DNA of 64,000 bases from Granulicella sp. L60 (GCF_009765825.1 NZ_LMUR01000020.1:319894-383893), one strand, 5' to 3'; positions 18,937 through 29,025 are shown, counted from the stretch's first letter. The notes: a model not told the origin generated them from the letters alone. Program-made: numbers and translations.

Positions 18937-19245
18937 TCAGCTCACAATCCGTTCAGGATGATCGCAACGGGCGTATTTCCGCAGTTCTGCGACGGGGATC
19001 AAAACACGTCCGCCAATTCGCCTTGTTGGCAAACGTTTCGAGGCAACAAGGTAATCCAGCCCACGCTGGCTGATGGATAGAAGCTGTGCAGCCTCTTCGC
19101 GGCTCACGAGGATTTTGTCTTCGGGTGCAACCATCACCCGCTGCGGTTGCTTTCTACGGCCTGGTTCGAAGACAAGGGCATCCGATTCCTGTGTGGACCC
19201 CGGCAATCTACCTCTGGTGAATTCAACGACATTCTTTCCTGCCAT
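18937..19245 (-). CDS. Excisionase-family helix-turn-helix DNA-binding protein
   Basis: This 102-residue protein carries a winged-helix/HTH_17 segment near its C-terminus: VSREEAAQLLSISQRGLDYLVASKRLPTRR broken by IGGRVLIPVAEL. This is the classic excisionase/MerR-like 'first helix, recognition helix, wing' pattern. ATG 19245 is preferred over TTG 19251 because AAGGGG is better spaced from it. It lies 81 bp downstream of the relaxase gene on the same strand. In an integrated element such a protein often controls excision or transfer genes. Confidence 0.78.
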   Translation of the reverse strand: MAGKNVVEFTRGRLPGSTQESDALVFEPGRRKQPQRVMVAPEDKILVSREEAAQLLSISQRGLDYLVASKRLPTRRIGGRVLIPVAELRKYARCDHPERIVS

Positions 19246-19326
19246 GGCCAAGTTCCCCTTTGATGTTCTGACTGCTCACTACTGACCCGGCCCGCATTCG
19301 ACCGCATTCATCCGTCGCCTGGCACT

Positions 19327-22086
19327 TCACAGGCCCAATCCAAACCCCATACTGATTTCAGGCTCCTGATGCAGAGCCGGCACACTCTTTGCCGGTATCT
19401 TCGGAATACTCTGCTCGGGCTTATAGGCGCTCTGGTGCGAAACATCATGCCCTAATGCCTGTGGCAACTTTTCCCGGTTGTCCGTAAATATCTGCGTGTC
19501 GAATTGGCCACGCGAGATCGAGACATATGCCATGCGACTATTGAGCAGATCCTTTGCAGCAAGCTCCGTATCTACGTTGACCAAAACACACTCCGCCGTC
19601 TGGCCTTGGCTTGAATAGCTCGTGACGGCATACCCATGATCGATATGCGGATGCTGTTGCGGATTGAATTCGACTTTGCGCTCATCATCCAACCGTAACC
19701 GCATCATCCCCTCCCGCCCGATGCTCTCGACAGTCCCCAAGTCACGGTTGGCAATCTTCAGTTCCTGGCTGGGCGCGGTGAACTGGATGCGATCTCCTAC
19801 GGAGAACCTCTTCTCGTCCTCTCGGTATACGGAGACTCCAACCTGGCGGCGTGGATCATAGGTGGTCTGCTCTCCGTTTCGACGCACCACCGTCAAAATG
19901 TTCATCTGACCGTTCACAGCAAGGACGCGGGAGTATTCGCCTTTCTCGATGCCGGTCTCCTTGGATGTGCGCGAGTACCGTAAGATGTCATCGGCCTGGT
20001 ACTGCTGGGCCCAACTGCGGTCCGCGCCGGTCATCTCCTGGCGCGGAACAAGCGTCCGTAAGGAATGCTCTTGTTTGCTCACAAGTCCACGCGATTGCAG
20101 CTCATCATGTATGCGCTGATTGATCTCCCTGCGGGAACGATTGTCCGGCGAAACGACGAGTGTGCCGCTAGGTGACTTGGCATACTCCCGCGCAATAGCC
20201 GCAATGCGTTCCTCGTGTCCCTTTACCTGATGCACACGGCCCTGCTGGTCAAGGCTTTCGACTGCGGCTCTAACCTGGCCGCTCGCCAACTGTTCGACGA
20301 CCTGCTTCAACTCTGGGTCGCGCTGCCGAACGATGTCATTCAACGTCGCCGTTCGCATCCCCGCTTCCTGCAATTGTGCGAACGGACGACCTGCTTCGAC
20401 GGCCTCATGCTGGCGACTATCTCCCACCAAGAGCACCCGATCATTCCGATGAAGACGTTCGATGAATTCGTGCATCTGGCGCGTGGAGGCAAGCGAGGAC
20501 TCATCGAGTACATACAGGCGCTTCTCTCCAGTCTCGGGCTGCGTCCCTTTCGCAAGGTGACGCTGGAGAGTTGAGGTCTCCATGCCCGCCTCAGCCAACT
20601 TGTGTGCCGCGCGAGATGTCGGCGCGAATCCTTCGACCTTGTACCCCTGCGCTTCGGCGCCTTTACGGACGACGGCGAGGGTCGTCGTCTTACCTGCCCC
20701 GGCGACACCATCCAAGCCCACGATCTTCTCGCGACTCAGGAATATTTCATCGACCGCTTGGCGTTGTGAACGGTTCAATTCAGGATGGCGATCTTCTGTC
20801 CAGATTCGCAACTGCGGCGATACCAGTATTGGGTCGTCGTAGCCGCGCTGATTGCCGCGCTGCATGTGACCGACGGTCTCCCGCTCTATCCGCATCATCT
20901 CGGCAGTCGTATACAGCGGCGCTGCGCGGCCATCCGTCCGCTCAATCGCTCGGAACTCACCTTTCGCCACTCGCTGCTCGAACTCCTTTCGCACCTGGCT
21001 GTAGGAAGCGTGGCCCATGCTGCGGTCTATCGCCGCTTGCAGGATCGCACGCTCGTCCTGAACAGCAGAGCGTTCAAAGACGTGATTGCGTGAATACGTC
21101 ACCGACTGTTGCGCCGTCTTTTCCGGTTGCACTTCATGGCGGGGCTCCCGTGCCATTGCAACGACACGATCTGCTTGATGGCCGAACCTCGCTGCAAGTT
21201 CACGGTGCTGCTTCAAGACTTCTTCGGGTGAATGAATCTCCTTGCTGTCGCGTGTGCGGTGAGCGGCTACTTGTGCCGCGCCCGCGCCCTCTCTTCCAAT
21301 TTCCTGTAGGTGTTCTTTGATCTGCACACGACGTGGACTAGATGCTTCCAAATACTCCTGCGAAAAGCCCTTGATCTCAGGCTGCCCATGCTTGCCGCGT
21401 TCAATCTCGTAGCCAAGGCCCTGCAACTTCATTGCAAGCTCGGATCGGTATACGGTTGTCGCATACTGTTGCGACTGGAAGAGACTGCGCTCTTGCAATG
21501 CGCGCGTCTGTCCATTGTCTCGCTCAGTCACATTGAAGACGACTGCGTGAGTATGAAGCTGCGGCGCAGCATAGCCGTCTATAGGACGAGCAGTGTCATG
21601 CTCAAAGGTAGCAGCGATAAACTTGCCCGTCGTCTCTGGTGCATGAACATTGCCAATACGAGCCTGTGTGTACCGCTCCAACTCTTGCAACGCGACGCGA
21701 ACACTTTCACGATGCGCCTCACGTAAACGATCATCGCCACCCACAAGGGCTGTTAGCGAGACAGACTTGGGTGCGGAAAACGTTGCATCCCATCCTGCAC
21801 GGTGTTCTGAACTGGTGATTTGCTTGCCGTACTGATTCTCGTAGGTTCTGGCGGGCTGATGCTTAACGAGCTGCACATCGTTCGCTGGATGCCGACCTTC
21901 GCTCAAGCAAGCAAACTCCTCAGCGCCTACATTGCCACCTAAGCCCCACTCCTTCGCGAGACTCCCTTGCCACTCGCTATGCCCTTGCTGATCGCGGCTC
22001 CAGTAGTTCTGTCGTTCAGACGTGAACTCGCGCGCGTGATACGTCCTTGCTTGTCCAGCAGACAGCGATTTAGAGATCGTCAACAT
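19327..22086 (-). CDS. MobF-family (TrwC/TraA-like) conjugative relaxase-helicase
   Basis: Starting at ATG 22086 (MLTISKSLSAGQ) the protein has about 919 residues. The relaxase domain shows Tyr16 and Tyr28 as candidate nucleophiles, GWDATFSAPKSVSL, and the metal-binding histidines H163 (FEHDTAR), H178 and H180 (PQLHTHAVVFN). Further on is a RecD-like superfamily 1 helicase with Walker A GVAGAGKTTTL, an ARPFAQL-type middle region and the C-terminal HGYAVTSYSSQGQT helicase motif. The frame extends to 22131, but the family normally begins at the MLTIS sequence. It would nick and unwind island DNA for mobilisation. The gene appears intact. Confidence 0.9.
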   Translation of the reverse strand: MLTISKSLSAGQARTYHAREFTSERQNYWSRDQQGHSEWQGSLAKEWGLGGNVGAEEFACLSEGRHPANDVQLVKHQPARTYENQYGKQITSSEHRAGWDATFSAPKSVSLTALVGGDDRLREAHRESVRVALQELERYTQARIGNVHAPETTGKFIAATFEHDTARPIDGYAAPQLHTHAVVFNVTERDNGQTRALQERSLFQSQQYATTVYRSELAMKLQGLGYEIERGKHGQPEIKGFSQEYLEASSPRRVQIKEHLQEIGREGAGAAQVAAHRTRDSKEIHSPEEVLKQHRELAARFGHQADRVVAMAREPRHEVQPEKTAQQSVTYSRNHVFERSAVQDERAILQAAIDRSMGHASYSQVRKEFEQRVAKGEFRAIERTDGRAAPLYTTAEMMRIERETVGHMQRGNQRGYDDPILVSPQLRIWTEDRHPELNRSQRQAVDEIFLSREKIVGLDGVAGAGKTTTLAVVRKGAEAQGYKVEGFAPTSRAAHKLAEAGMETSTLQRHLAKGTQPETGEKRLYVLDESSLASTRQMHEFIERLHRNDRVLLVGDSRQHEAVEAGRPFAQLQEAGMRTATLNDIVRQRDPELKQVVEQLASGQVRAAVESLDQQGRVHQVKGHEERIAAIAREYAKSPSGTLVVSPDNRSRREINQRIHDELQSRGLVSKQEHSLRTLVPRQEMTGADRSWAQQYQADDILRYSRTSKETGIEKGEYSRVLAVNGQMNILTVVRRNGEQTTYDPRRQVGVSVYREDEKRFSVGDRIQFTAPSQELKIANRDLGTVESIGREGMMRLRLDDERKVEFNPQQHPHIDHGYAVTSYSSQGQTAECVLVNVDTELAAKDLLNSRMAYVSISRGQFDTQIFTDNREKLPQALGHDVSHQSAYKPEQSIPKIPAKSVPALHQEPEISMGFGLGL

Positions 22087-22554
22087 ATCTTGGCCCGCGA
22101 GACAGCAGATAGTTACTGTCTTGATCCACATCGTAGCCGAGATTTGTGGATAAGTGGGTTGTTATTGCCGAAATAGTTTCGGCTCATGATGGACGAAACA
22201 CCTATGGATATTGGTTATTCCTGTCTTAAGCAAGTCTATTAGCGGGTTAGTTGACACGAGATCTGAGTGGTACTTACTCGACCAATGCAAGAGTTATAGT
22301 TGGCACAATGGAGGCTCGATATGCTGCTTGAAAGTAGTCTCAAACAACACTTTCCTTGTAAGTTCTAATTGGTGTATTCCATGCTCACGACGCGGACATT
22401 CAGCCCCTCAAATAGCTCTCCTCAAGTAGCCCTTTGAGGCGAGTTGAAGAGAGATTAACGTGAAGGCTTTCCACGCGGCTTAGAGTTGAGCGAAGAGATG
22501 CAGGTTGCTACGCGATTCGATCTGGAATGTACAGAGACATCGGAAGTCTCTTCG
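22087..22554. other. 468-bp non-coding region upstream of relaxase; candidate oriT
   Basis: The region lies between the relaxase start and the next mobilisation gene. It holds a perfect hairpin GCCGAAA-TAG-TTTCGGC at 22167-22183. It also has a nine-base match to the DnaA-box consensus (TTATCCACA on the minus strand, 22145-22153). MobF oriT sites often lie next to the relaxase gene and contain inverted repeats. I cannot identify a nic site, so oriT is only a candidate. Small open frames here are not convincing. Confidence 0.4.
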
Positions 22555-23460
22555 TCAATCGATCCATTTCGATTCATCCCACGGTTCTGATTGCGAATGC
22601 GGAGCATCAGATGCAGACAATCCGGGGAAGATAGTACGTCGCTGAGACTTTGGTTTTGGGGAGTGCGAAGGGGGTGGAGTAGCGAGTTGCCGTGCAGTAG
22701 AAACCTCGCCGCGAACTTGAGTCGATGCAGGTCGATCACTCCCACGAAGCGTTTCTGGATTTGGTAACTTCTTAAGACCGAATCTGCGACTGATTGCAGG
22801 CCCAAAACTCGGCCACTCAAGCTCGGTCTTCTGCTTACAAGTCCAGTGGGCAATTCGCAACCGAATTCGAGCAACAATCCCATCTCGATTCTCGGTCCAA
22901 TCCCTTCCATAATTCGATGACCATTCGGGCTTCGTAACCGCGCGTCGAAGCTGTCTCCATTCGTACCCGATGTCCCCTCTCATCACGAACCCCAAATAGG
23001 CGACGAGCAGCCAGGCAGCGACGGCATAGAGGAGCGGTTCATTGACGAGTCGGCGGAAACTTTCGCCGTCATAAAAATCTTCACGCAGGAGCTTTTCGAC
23101 CTCGGTGGAATCGACGCTTTCCACTCCGGTTCTTTCTATGCCCGTCCATCCTTGTCCAAAAGCAAAAGACGAGAGTTCCAAAGGGAGTTCACTCTCGCTT
23201 CCCTCGGTGACATCGGGGGCGAACAGCCACTGTCTCTTACGCCCGGCAGCCGTCTCCATAAGCCATCGGATTTGAGTCTTGGCATCAGGCTCATTTGCGT
23301 GTTCGGAACTGTCCCAATATGCGATCAGATAATACCGTTGTAGTGGCGGAACTTCCCACCGCAACCAAGCCCAGAAGCCGAGTAATGGGAGGCATGGAAG
23401 GAGTGCCAGGATCAGCGCGATCCGCCAGGGAAATGCAAACCGAATGCGGGAGACTTTCAT
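22555..23460 (-). CDS. Membrane protein of the mobilisation module
   Basis: This 301-residue protein has two predicted membrane segments, at about 12-32 (IALILALLPCLPLLGFWAWL) and about 145-165 (YAVAAWLLVAYLGFVM), separated by a soluble loop. It ends in a proline/serine-rich hydrophilic tail. Its start overlaps the stop of the MobC-like gene by one base (TAATG), so they are co-translated. The topology resembles the N-terminal anchor of TraD/TrwB-type coupling proteins, and FYDGESFRRLVNEPLL is similar in style, but there is no ATPase domain. Family assignment is uncertain; membership of the transfer module comes from context. Confidence 0.6.
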   Translation of the reverse strand: MKVSRIRFAFPWRIALILALLPCLPLLGFWAWLRWEVPPLQRYYLIAYWDSSEHANEPDAKTQIRWLMETAAGRKRQWLFAPDVTEGSESELPLELSSFAFGQGWTGIERTGVESVDSTEVEKLLREDFYDGESFRRLVNEPLLYAVAAWLLVAYLGFVMRGDIGYEWRQLRRAVTKPEWSSNYGRDWTENRDGIVARIRLRIAHWTCKQKTELEWPSFGPAISRRFGLKKLPNPETLRGSDRPASTQVRGEVSTARQLATPPPSHSPKPKSQRRTIFPGLSASDAPHSQSEPWDESKWID

Positions 23461-23885
23461 TACGGCTTGTCCGTGGCTTTGGGACTGTTCCGGCGACGCC
23501 TCTGCGCCATGTAATCCTGCGCCCTTTGCTCCTTAATGGAGTCCGAATAGGCAGACATCTTGCGTAAGTCATCGGTTGTCAGTGGACCTTCTGATGCTCT
23601 CGCAAACAGATTCAGCATGAGCGAGCGCATCCCCATAATCTCCGCCAGCAAGATCGGATCGGTCTGCCCCTCTGCACCAGCACTCGCAAGGGCGTGCGCA
23701 AGCGCCGCCTCGCGTAGCCATTCCGCCACCTTCTTACCGGCGTCGGCGGCTGCTGCCTCAACCTCACCGAACTCCGCGTCGGTAAGGCGCGTGGCAATGG
23801 ATCTGGCACGGGACGTCTCGTTTATCGGGACCGGAGATGCCGACGGCGTAGCAGTTTCTCGCGGCTTGTCGTTACCGGAGGCCAT
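23460..23885 (-). CDS. MobC-like mobilisation/relaxosome accessory protein
   Basis: The product has 141 residues from ATG 23885 (AGGTGG upstream). The central part, SIATRLTDAEFGEVEAAAAD followed by GKKVAEWLREAALAHA, is the ribbon-helix-helix-like pattern of MobC/plasmid mobilisation proteins that bind oriT and help the relaxase. The C-terminus is basic (MAQRRRRNSPKATDKP). It is the first gene of the leftward set MobC-like, membrane protein, relaxase. Confidence 0.7.
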   Translation of the reverse strand: MASGNDKPRETATPSASPVPINETSRARSIATRLTDAEFGEVEAAAADAGKKVAEWLREAALAHALASAGAEGQTDPILLAEIMGMRSLMLNLFARASEGPLTTDDLRKMSAYSDSIKEQRAQDYMAQRRRRNSPKATDKP

Positions 23886-24394
23886 TCGATTTGCCACCTA
23901 GAACGGGTAGTCCCTTGATACGCTTGGATGCTTCCACGGCGTTACCGGTTTCTGCTAACCGTCGCCGCTTATACGAATGTTGTCGACCGTCACCTACGTT
24001 TACAGCCGGAAACGCAAAAACTCAAGTAATTGAAAGCAAACACGTTATCAATCGTGAACTTTGGGTAGCTTTGCAGTTCCCTATTGGGGATGACGTGTCA
24101 GCTTATACCCGCTGCGAAGCAGCGTGATCTTATGCTGTTGGACGTTACGGGCATGCCCAACGACGGATCGGGCTACAAAGCGGGCGGGTCCGGCACAGCA
24201 AATGTGCAATTACTGGACGATACGGGCGCGGGTGCAACTCGTCGGGTGGAGCGAAAAGGCGCTCTGGAACCACGCAAGAGCACAGCACGCGGACGTGAAG
24301 AATATGCGGGAGCTTCCCTTGCACGCCGTTTTGTAGAATTGACGAGGGGAAGCGTGCGCATATTCTTACAACGCTCCGTAGATCGCTTCCAATC
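23886..24394. other. 509-bp intergenic region between divergent genes; possible oriT/promoter region
   Basis: It separates the leftward mobilisation genes from a rightward pseudogene. It contains CGCTGC-GAA-GCAGCG (24110-24124), a perfect 6-bp hairpin with a 3-nt loop just after TTATACC. This could be an oriT hairpin or an operator. Two overlapping plus-strand frames exist (24084-24398 and 24124-24336) but have no clear ribosome site or family resemblance, so no gene is called. Confidence 0.4.
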
Positions 24395-25227
24395 ATGACA
24401 ACTTTGCTCGTAGGATACGATTCCGCGTGGACCCCATCCAATTCTGGCGCACTTGTCGGGGTGCTCCACCTCGATTGTGGCAAGTTTCACGAACTTGGTT
24501 TACCCCAAATCGTGAACTACCAAGAGGCTGAACAGGTCATTCTCAAGTGGCAAACCGAGCATCTACTCGTGGCAACGATCATATCGCTCGATCAACCAAC
24601 CATCGTAAAGACTGCTGCGGGTCAGCGGCCTGTCGAGAACATCGTTGGATCGCCGGTCGGGCTCCGGTACGGTGGGATGCAGCCAGCCAACACCTGCAGA
24701 AATGAGATGTTCGGCGCGCATGCCCCCGTATGGAAGTTTCTGACACGGTTTGGTGGAGCAGCAGATCCACTGAAGCCAATCACAGGAACTTGTGTGTTCG
24801 AGACATACCCGGCATTAACAATGATTGCGCTCGACTGGATGTTGCCGGATTCACGAGCCACGGGTCGCCTACCGAAATACAACCCCCCAGCGGAAAAGGA
24901 AATTTATTATCTCGGATTGGCGACACGTTTGCGAGTCGGCGTCGAACGTATTCCGTGACTGGGGACTCATCGACATCGTTCGGTGGATCAACCAAGCCGC
25001 CCGAAATACTTCTCCGCGCAAGCGTGATCAGGACTGCCTGGATGCTTGCCTGTGTCTGCTCGTGGCCCTTTATTTGGGAGCGCAAGGACTGTCTAATTGT
25101 AGGAGACTACGAAACCGGTTATATAGTCGTCCCATATGGTGCCGGCCTTCATGCCGAACTTCATAGAAGATGCGAGCAGACAGACCGAGTCCCGTCAAAA
25201 TGGGTACGAGCTTTTAAAGCAGAATAG
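24395..25227 (+). pseudogene. DUF429-family protein broken by two frameshifts
   Basis: ATG 24395 begins TTLLVGYDSAWTPSN, like the RNase-H-like start of DUF429 proteins. It continues through SLDQPTIV and FETYPAL and stops at 24958. The expected C-terminal parts are in the other two frames: SPRKRDQDCLDACLCLLVAL (about 25006-25065), then KDCLIVGDYETGYIVVPYG (from about 25086), ending at 25227. Two single-base shifts, near 24900-24950 and 25060-25085, would restore one protein of about 275 residues. It is the third frameshifted gene in the left part of the island. Confidence 0.68.
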
Positions 25228-25984
25228 GCATCGAGGGCCCATCGGGTGGGCAAAAATGATCGCTTCTGCCACGCAGGAGTGACGCCCAGGGCGGGAAGAC
25301 GGGCGTGCAGAAGGGGAAAGATGCAGGAAGGGGGAACGTCTTCCTGCCGCGCCACCGGCGAGCGAGGGCCGGGGCGGGATGAGGGTGGATACAGTCTAGC
25401 TGGAACCGCTCTCCGGCCGAATTCGCGTTAACAGGGAAAAATACAGGGAGTTTTGGGGCTTTGTGGTGAGGCTAATTGAACGCGCAGCGGCTGTATTGGC
25501 TTGAGTGACAGGGGCTTACTCGTTACCACGCATTAGCAGTAGTACAAATAACAGGGAATTAATTCATAGGTATCAGGGAATCAAATGTAGCGAGCTGGGA
25601 AGGTTGAGCGGTTCTCTGATACTGAAGCCAGCACCACCCTATTCTTCGTCATGGGACACCAACGGCCGCGTTACTGTCGAAACCCGCTAATTTGTGAGTC
25701 GCTTACCGAGCGTTCTTCGAGTCCGTCGGAAGGCATGTTCTCGGACAAGAGGCACCAGTGTTCTTGCGCGAAGCCTAATAGGCATCGAATGGTCGATGAG
25801 TGCGTTGGCGATTTGCACTAGAGATTTGGCACTCATCGACACGATGGAGGCGACTCGTAGTTGCTGAGAACGCCTATGGAAATCACAGTATTGGTAATAA
25901 GGAGCCAGCTTCTATCGCTGCAATTCCCCACAAGCGTCGGAAAACCTCCTTTTTCACGAACGAACAGAGTGCTAGGCTGGAGCG
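25228..25984. other. 757-bp non-coding stretch with ACAGGGA-type short repeats
   Basis: No convincing gene is seen. ACAGGGA occurs at 25431, 25443 and 25551, and TCAGGGA at 25572, all on the plus strand. A purine-rich G-heavy tract lies at 25290-25390. This looks like an intergenic repeat relic or a junction between island modules. Short frames around 25800-26024 overlap the kinase leader and are not supported. Confidence 0.4.
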
Positions 25985-28459
25985 ATGCAGGGAACGGGCG
26001 CGGACCACCCTCAAATTTCGTTAGCCTATCTGCCACCGACGACACGGCAGACGTGGATAGCACTCGCCGGGGCAGGGGTTTTGCTCCTCGGATTGGCAGT
26101 TCTGAGTCCCTTCGCGGCTAGACCGCTGCCCAAGGTTAATGGCTTCATTACAGCCTTCGATGCGGTTATCTCTGTCACCGACCTCATTACCGCTAGCCTT
26201 CTTTTGGCGCATTTCTCGATCACTCGTTCGAAAGCTCTTCAGGCGCTGGCATGCGGATACCTCTTTTCAGCGGCGATTGTCGTCGTACACGGTCTGACCT
26301 TTCCGGGCGTCATTTCGCCGACAGGAAATCTCGGCGGAAGTCTTCACACCAATTTCAGAATTTATCTGTTGTGGCATCTTGGTCTTCCCATGGCCTTGTT
26401 TGCCTATCTATGGCTCAGGGATAAAGGACACACGAAGGCAGGCGCGCCTACCCAAACAGAGATCGTTGCTACCGTTGGAGTCGTGGGATTATTGGCTCTG
26501 GTTAGTTGCATCACGTGGCTGGCCTTACTGCCGCCAATAGATCCGGTCGAAGGGAGGTGGCTCACTGCGATCATCATATTCATATGCGCTGCTGCGCTTT
26601 CCCTGTTGTGGGTCTTCAGGCGCTCGGCACTTGATCAATGGCTCATGGTTGTTATGCTCGCCATGGTCGTCGAACTGGTGATCACGGCGCTGATCGGCGG
26701 TCGCGGGCCGACCGGCGCCTCTCTTGGCTTTTACACTGGCCGCCTGTTTTCCGTCGTCACCTCAACAGTCGTTTTGATCGCTCTACTCGCAGAAACATCC
26801 AGACTATACGCCGGCGTTGCACGCGCCAATATGCTGGCAGGCCTCGTCAAGGCGTCTCGGGCTTTGTCCAGCGAGATCGCGTTGTCTACGCTAATTGAGC
26901 AGCTGATGAAGATCTCCATCGAAAACTCCGGCGCGGATCGCGGCCTTTTGATACTCCGGATAGGCGATGAATACATCGGACAGGCCGAGGCGCGAGTGAC
27001 GGGCGATCAGGTTAAGGTCGTACTGCGCCAGGAGCCGCTCAGCAACATTGCATGTCCCGAATCCCTCGTCCGCCATGTCATCCGCACACAAGAACGCGTC
27101 ATTCTCGACGATGCATCCCAACCCAACCTGTTCTCCGGCGATGACCATCTGCGCGATCGGAAATCGAAATCAATTCTCTGCCTTCCGCTGATTAAGCAGC
27201 GCGAATTGACCGGGATACTACTGCTCGAAAATGCGCTGTCTTCACACGTGTTTCTACCGTCTCGTATCGCGGTCTTGGAACTACTGGTGGAACAAGCAGC
27301 AATCTCGTTGGAGAATGCCGCCCGCTATACCGATCTGCAACTCCAGGTTGGGCTGCTGCAGCATCTGCCTATATCCACCTGGACGCTTAAGCCTGATGGG
27401 ACACCGGATTTTGCGAATCAAGTCTGGCTTGAATTCTCTGGTCAGAGCCTTGACTTCGTCCAGTCGCATCCCGAGGCCTGGATGACCGCGGTCCACCCTG
27501 AAGATCGTGAGATGGCAGCCAGGAGCTTTTGGGAGGGCGTGCATTTGGGACAGGGTTTCGCGTTCGAAACCAGGTCTCTCCGCGCTCAGGATAGAACCTA
27601 TCGCTGGCACTTCCAGCAAGCCGTAGTCTTGCGCGATGCAGAAGGAAAAGTCGTCAAATTCGTCGGTATGACGACCGATATCGACGACCAGAAGCGTACC
27701 AAAGAGGCCCTACGCCAGGCGCAGGACGATCTTGCACATATTAATCGGGTCACAACGATGGGAGAGTTAGCGGCATCACTTGCTCATGAAATCAGTCAAC
27801 CGATTAGTGGCGCAATAACCAACGCCAAAGTTTGTCTGCGAAAACTCAGGAACGGCCAACCCGATCTAGATGAGGTGCTCGCGGCTGTCACCAGAATTGT
27901 AAGAGATACACAACGGGCTGCCGACATCGTTGACAGGATCCGCTCACAATTCGAAAAGGGGGTTATGGATCGAGAGGTTATTGATGTAAACGAGATCAAT
28001 CGAGAAACTATCGCCCTCCTGCGCGACGAGGCCGTCCGACACAACATATCGGTCCGGACGGAACTGGCCGACGGTCTTCCTTCGATCGTCGGCGACCGCG
28101 TGCAGTTGCAGCAGGTAGTGATGAATCTGATAGTCAACAGCATCGACGCGATGAAGGATATCGATGGGGTGCGAGTGATGGTCATTAAGTCGCAGCGAAC
28201 TGAAGACGAGCAGATCCTCGTTTCGGTCAGTGATACCGGCATAGGGCTTCCGCCGCAGTTCTTGGAACAGATCTTCAATCCGTTCTTTACGACGAAAGCT
28301 CATGGCACCGGCATGGGGCTTCGCATCAGCCGGTCAATCATTGAGTCTCATGGCGGGCGCTTGTGGGCGGTCGGTTCTGCAGGGCAGGGCGCGACCTTTC
28401 ATTTCCATCTGCCCACCAGTTCTTCGGGTATCGATTCAAGGGTGTTCGCGACTGATTAG
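25985..28459 (+). CDS. MASE4-GAF-PAS sensor histidine kinase
   Basis: This is an 824-residue membrane kinase. Residues about 20-275 hold seven or eight hydrophobic helices matching a MASE4-type integral sensor (LPKVNGFITAFDAVISVTDL). Then come a GAF domain (about 290-450), a PAS domain (about 455-575, STWTLKPDGTPDFAN), a HisKA dimerisation helix with the phospho-His in ASLAHEISQPISG, and an HATPase_c domain (NLIVNSIDAM, DTGIGLPP, HGTGMGLRISRSIIESHGG). No receiver domain is attached. It is followed by a stand-alone receiver (29026) and a FixJ-like regulator (29481) on the same strand, which are its likely partners. Confidence 0.87.
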   Translation: MQGTGADHPQISLAYLPPTTRQTWIALAGAGVLLLGLAVLSPFAARPLPKVNGFITAFDAVISVTDLITASLLLAHFSITRSKALQALACGYLFSAAIVVVHGLTFPGVISPTGNLGGSLHTNFRIYLLWHLGLPMALFAYLWLRDKGHTKAGAPTQTEIVATVGVVGLLALVSCITWLALLPPIDPVEGRWLTAIIIFICAAALSLLWVFRRSALDQWLMVVMLAMVVELVITALIGGRGPTGASLGFYTGRLFSVVTSTVVLIALLAETSRLYAGVARANMLAGLVKASRALSSEIALSTLIEQLMKISIENSGADRGLLILRIGDEYIGQAEARVTGDQVKVVLRQEPLSNIACPESLVRHVIRTQERVILDDASQPNLFSGDDHLRDRKSKSILCLPLIKQRELTGILLLENALSSHVFLPSRIAVLELLVEQAAISLENAARYTDLQLQVGLLQHLPISTWTLKPDGTPDFANQVWLEFSGQSLDFVQSHPEAWMTAVHPEDREMAARSFWEGVHLGQGFAFETRSLRAQDRTYRWHFQQAVVLRDAEGKVVKFVGMTTDIDDQKRTKEALRQAQDDLAHINRVTTMGELAASLAHEISQPISGAITNAKVCLRKLRNGQPDLDEVLAAVTRIVRDTQRAADIVDRIRSQFEKGVMDREVIDVNEINRETIALLRDEAVRHNISVRTELADGLPSIVGDRVQLQQVVMNLIVNSIDAMKDIDGVRVMVIKSQRTEDEQILVSVSDTGIGLPPQFLEQIFNPFFTTKAHGTGMGLRISRSIIESHGGRLWAVGSAGQGATFHFHLPTSSSGIDSRVFATD

Positions 28460-29025
28460 CAACGCCGAATTCTCTTTTTTTATTGATCAGTCCACAGAAG
28501 TTCCCTGGAAGTAGCCTTGCCTTGCCATTTGGATCGCGATAAAGCTCACAAAACAACGGAAAGAAAACGATTCACCTCAGCAGGCCGACTCGGAGTACGG
28601 CGCTCTTTGTAGATCTTGCAAAATCGAATTTTCGGCGACGACCGTTCTCAGCTATCGCCAACAGGGCAATGCGCGCATTGATTCCTGGGCCGAGAGCCTT
28701 GTGGTTTCCAGATCGATCGCGAATAGTCCGGCGCTATCTGGTTCGGGCTAATCCAAACGCCAGTTCGTCGTTCACATACGGGTTTCAGGGCCCCCAGTAG
28801 CCCCAGTAGCCCCGTTGCCCCGAACCGTGGGCCGTTGTCTCTCCTGATTCGTGCTGGTACTCCGTACTCTCTGATGGCTGCTTCGCAGATCGGTATCGAA
28901 GTATCAACATGGAATGAACTGATACCTAAGTATTATCGACATCGACACTATTCCTAGTGCATCGTATTGTCATTGTGCATTCGGAGTCTGCCTCGTTTGA
29001 CATCCAGAGCGTCGCGAGGAAACAC
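28460..29025. other. 566-bp gap upstream of receiver gene; short tandem repeat
   Basis: No gene is supported. CCCCAGTAG occurs twice in tandem at about 28794-28811. A sequence ACCTAAGTATTATCGACA near 28927 resembles ACCTAGGTATTTGCGACA near 50392 in another island promoter, so this gap may hold the promoter of the regulator genes downstream. Confidence 0.4.

Noticed and set aside
20571-21320. Plus-strand open frame of 249 codons
   Set aside because: It is antisense to the MobF relaxase gene, Arg/Ser-rich, with no ribosome site; a shadow of the real gene.
22145-22153. Single DnaA-box match as evidence of a replication origin
   Set aside because: Only one box is present and no replication initiator gene is nearby; it may be chance.
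24084-24398. Small plus-strand frame before the DUF429 pseudogene
   Set aside because: It lacks a ribosome site and family resemblance and overlaps a competing frame of similar length.
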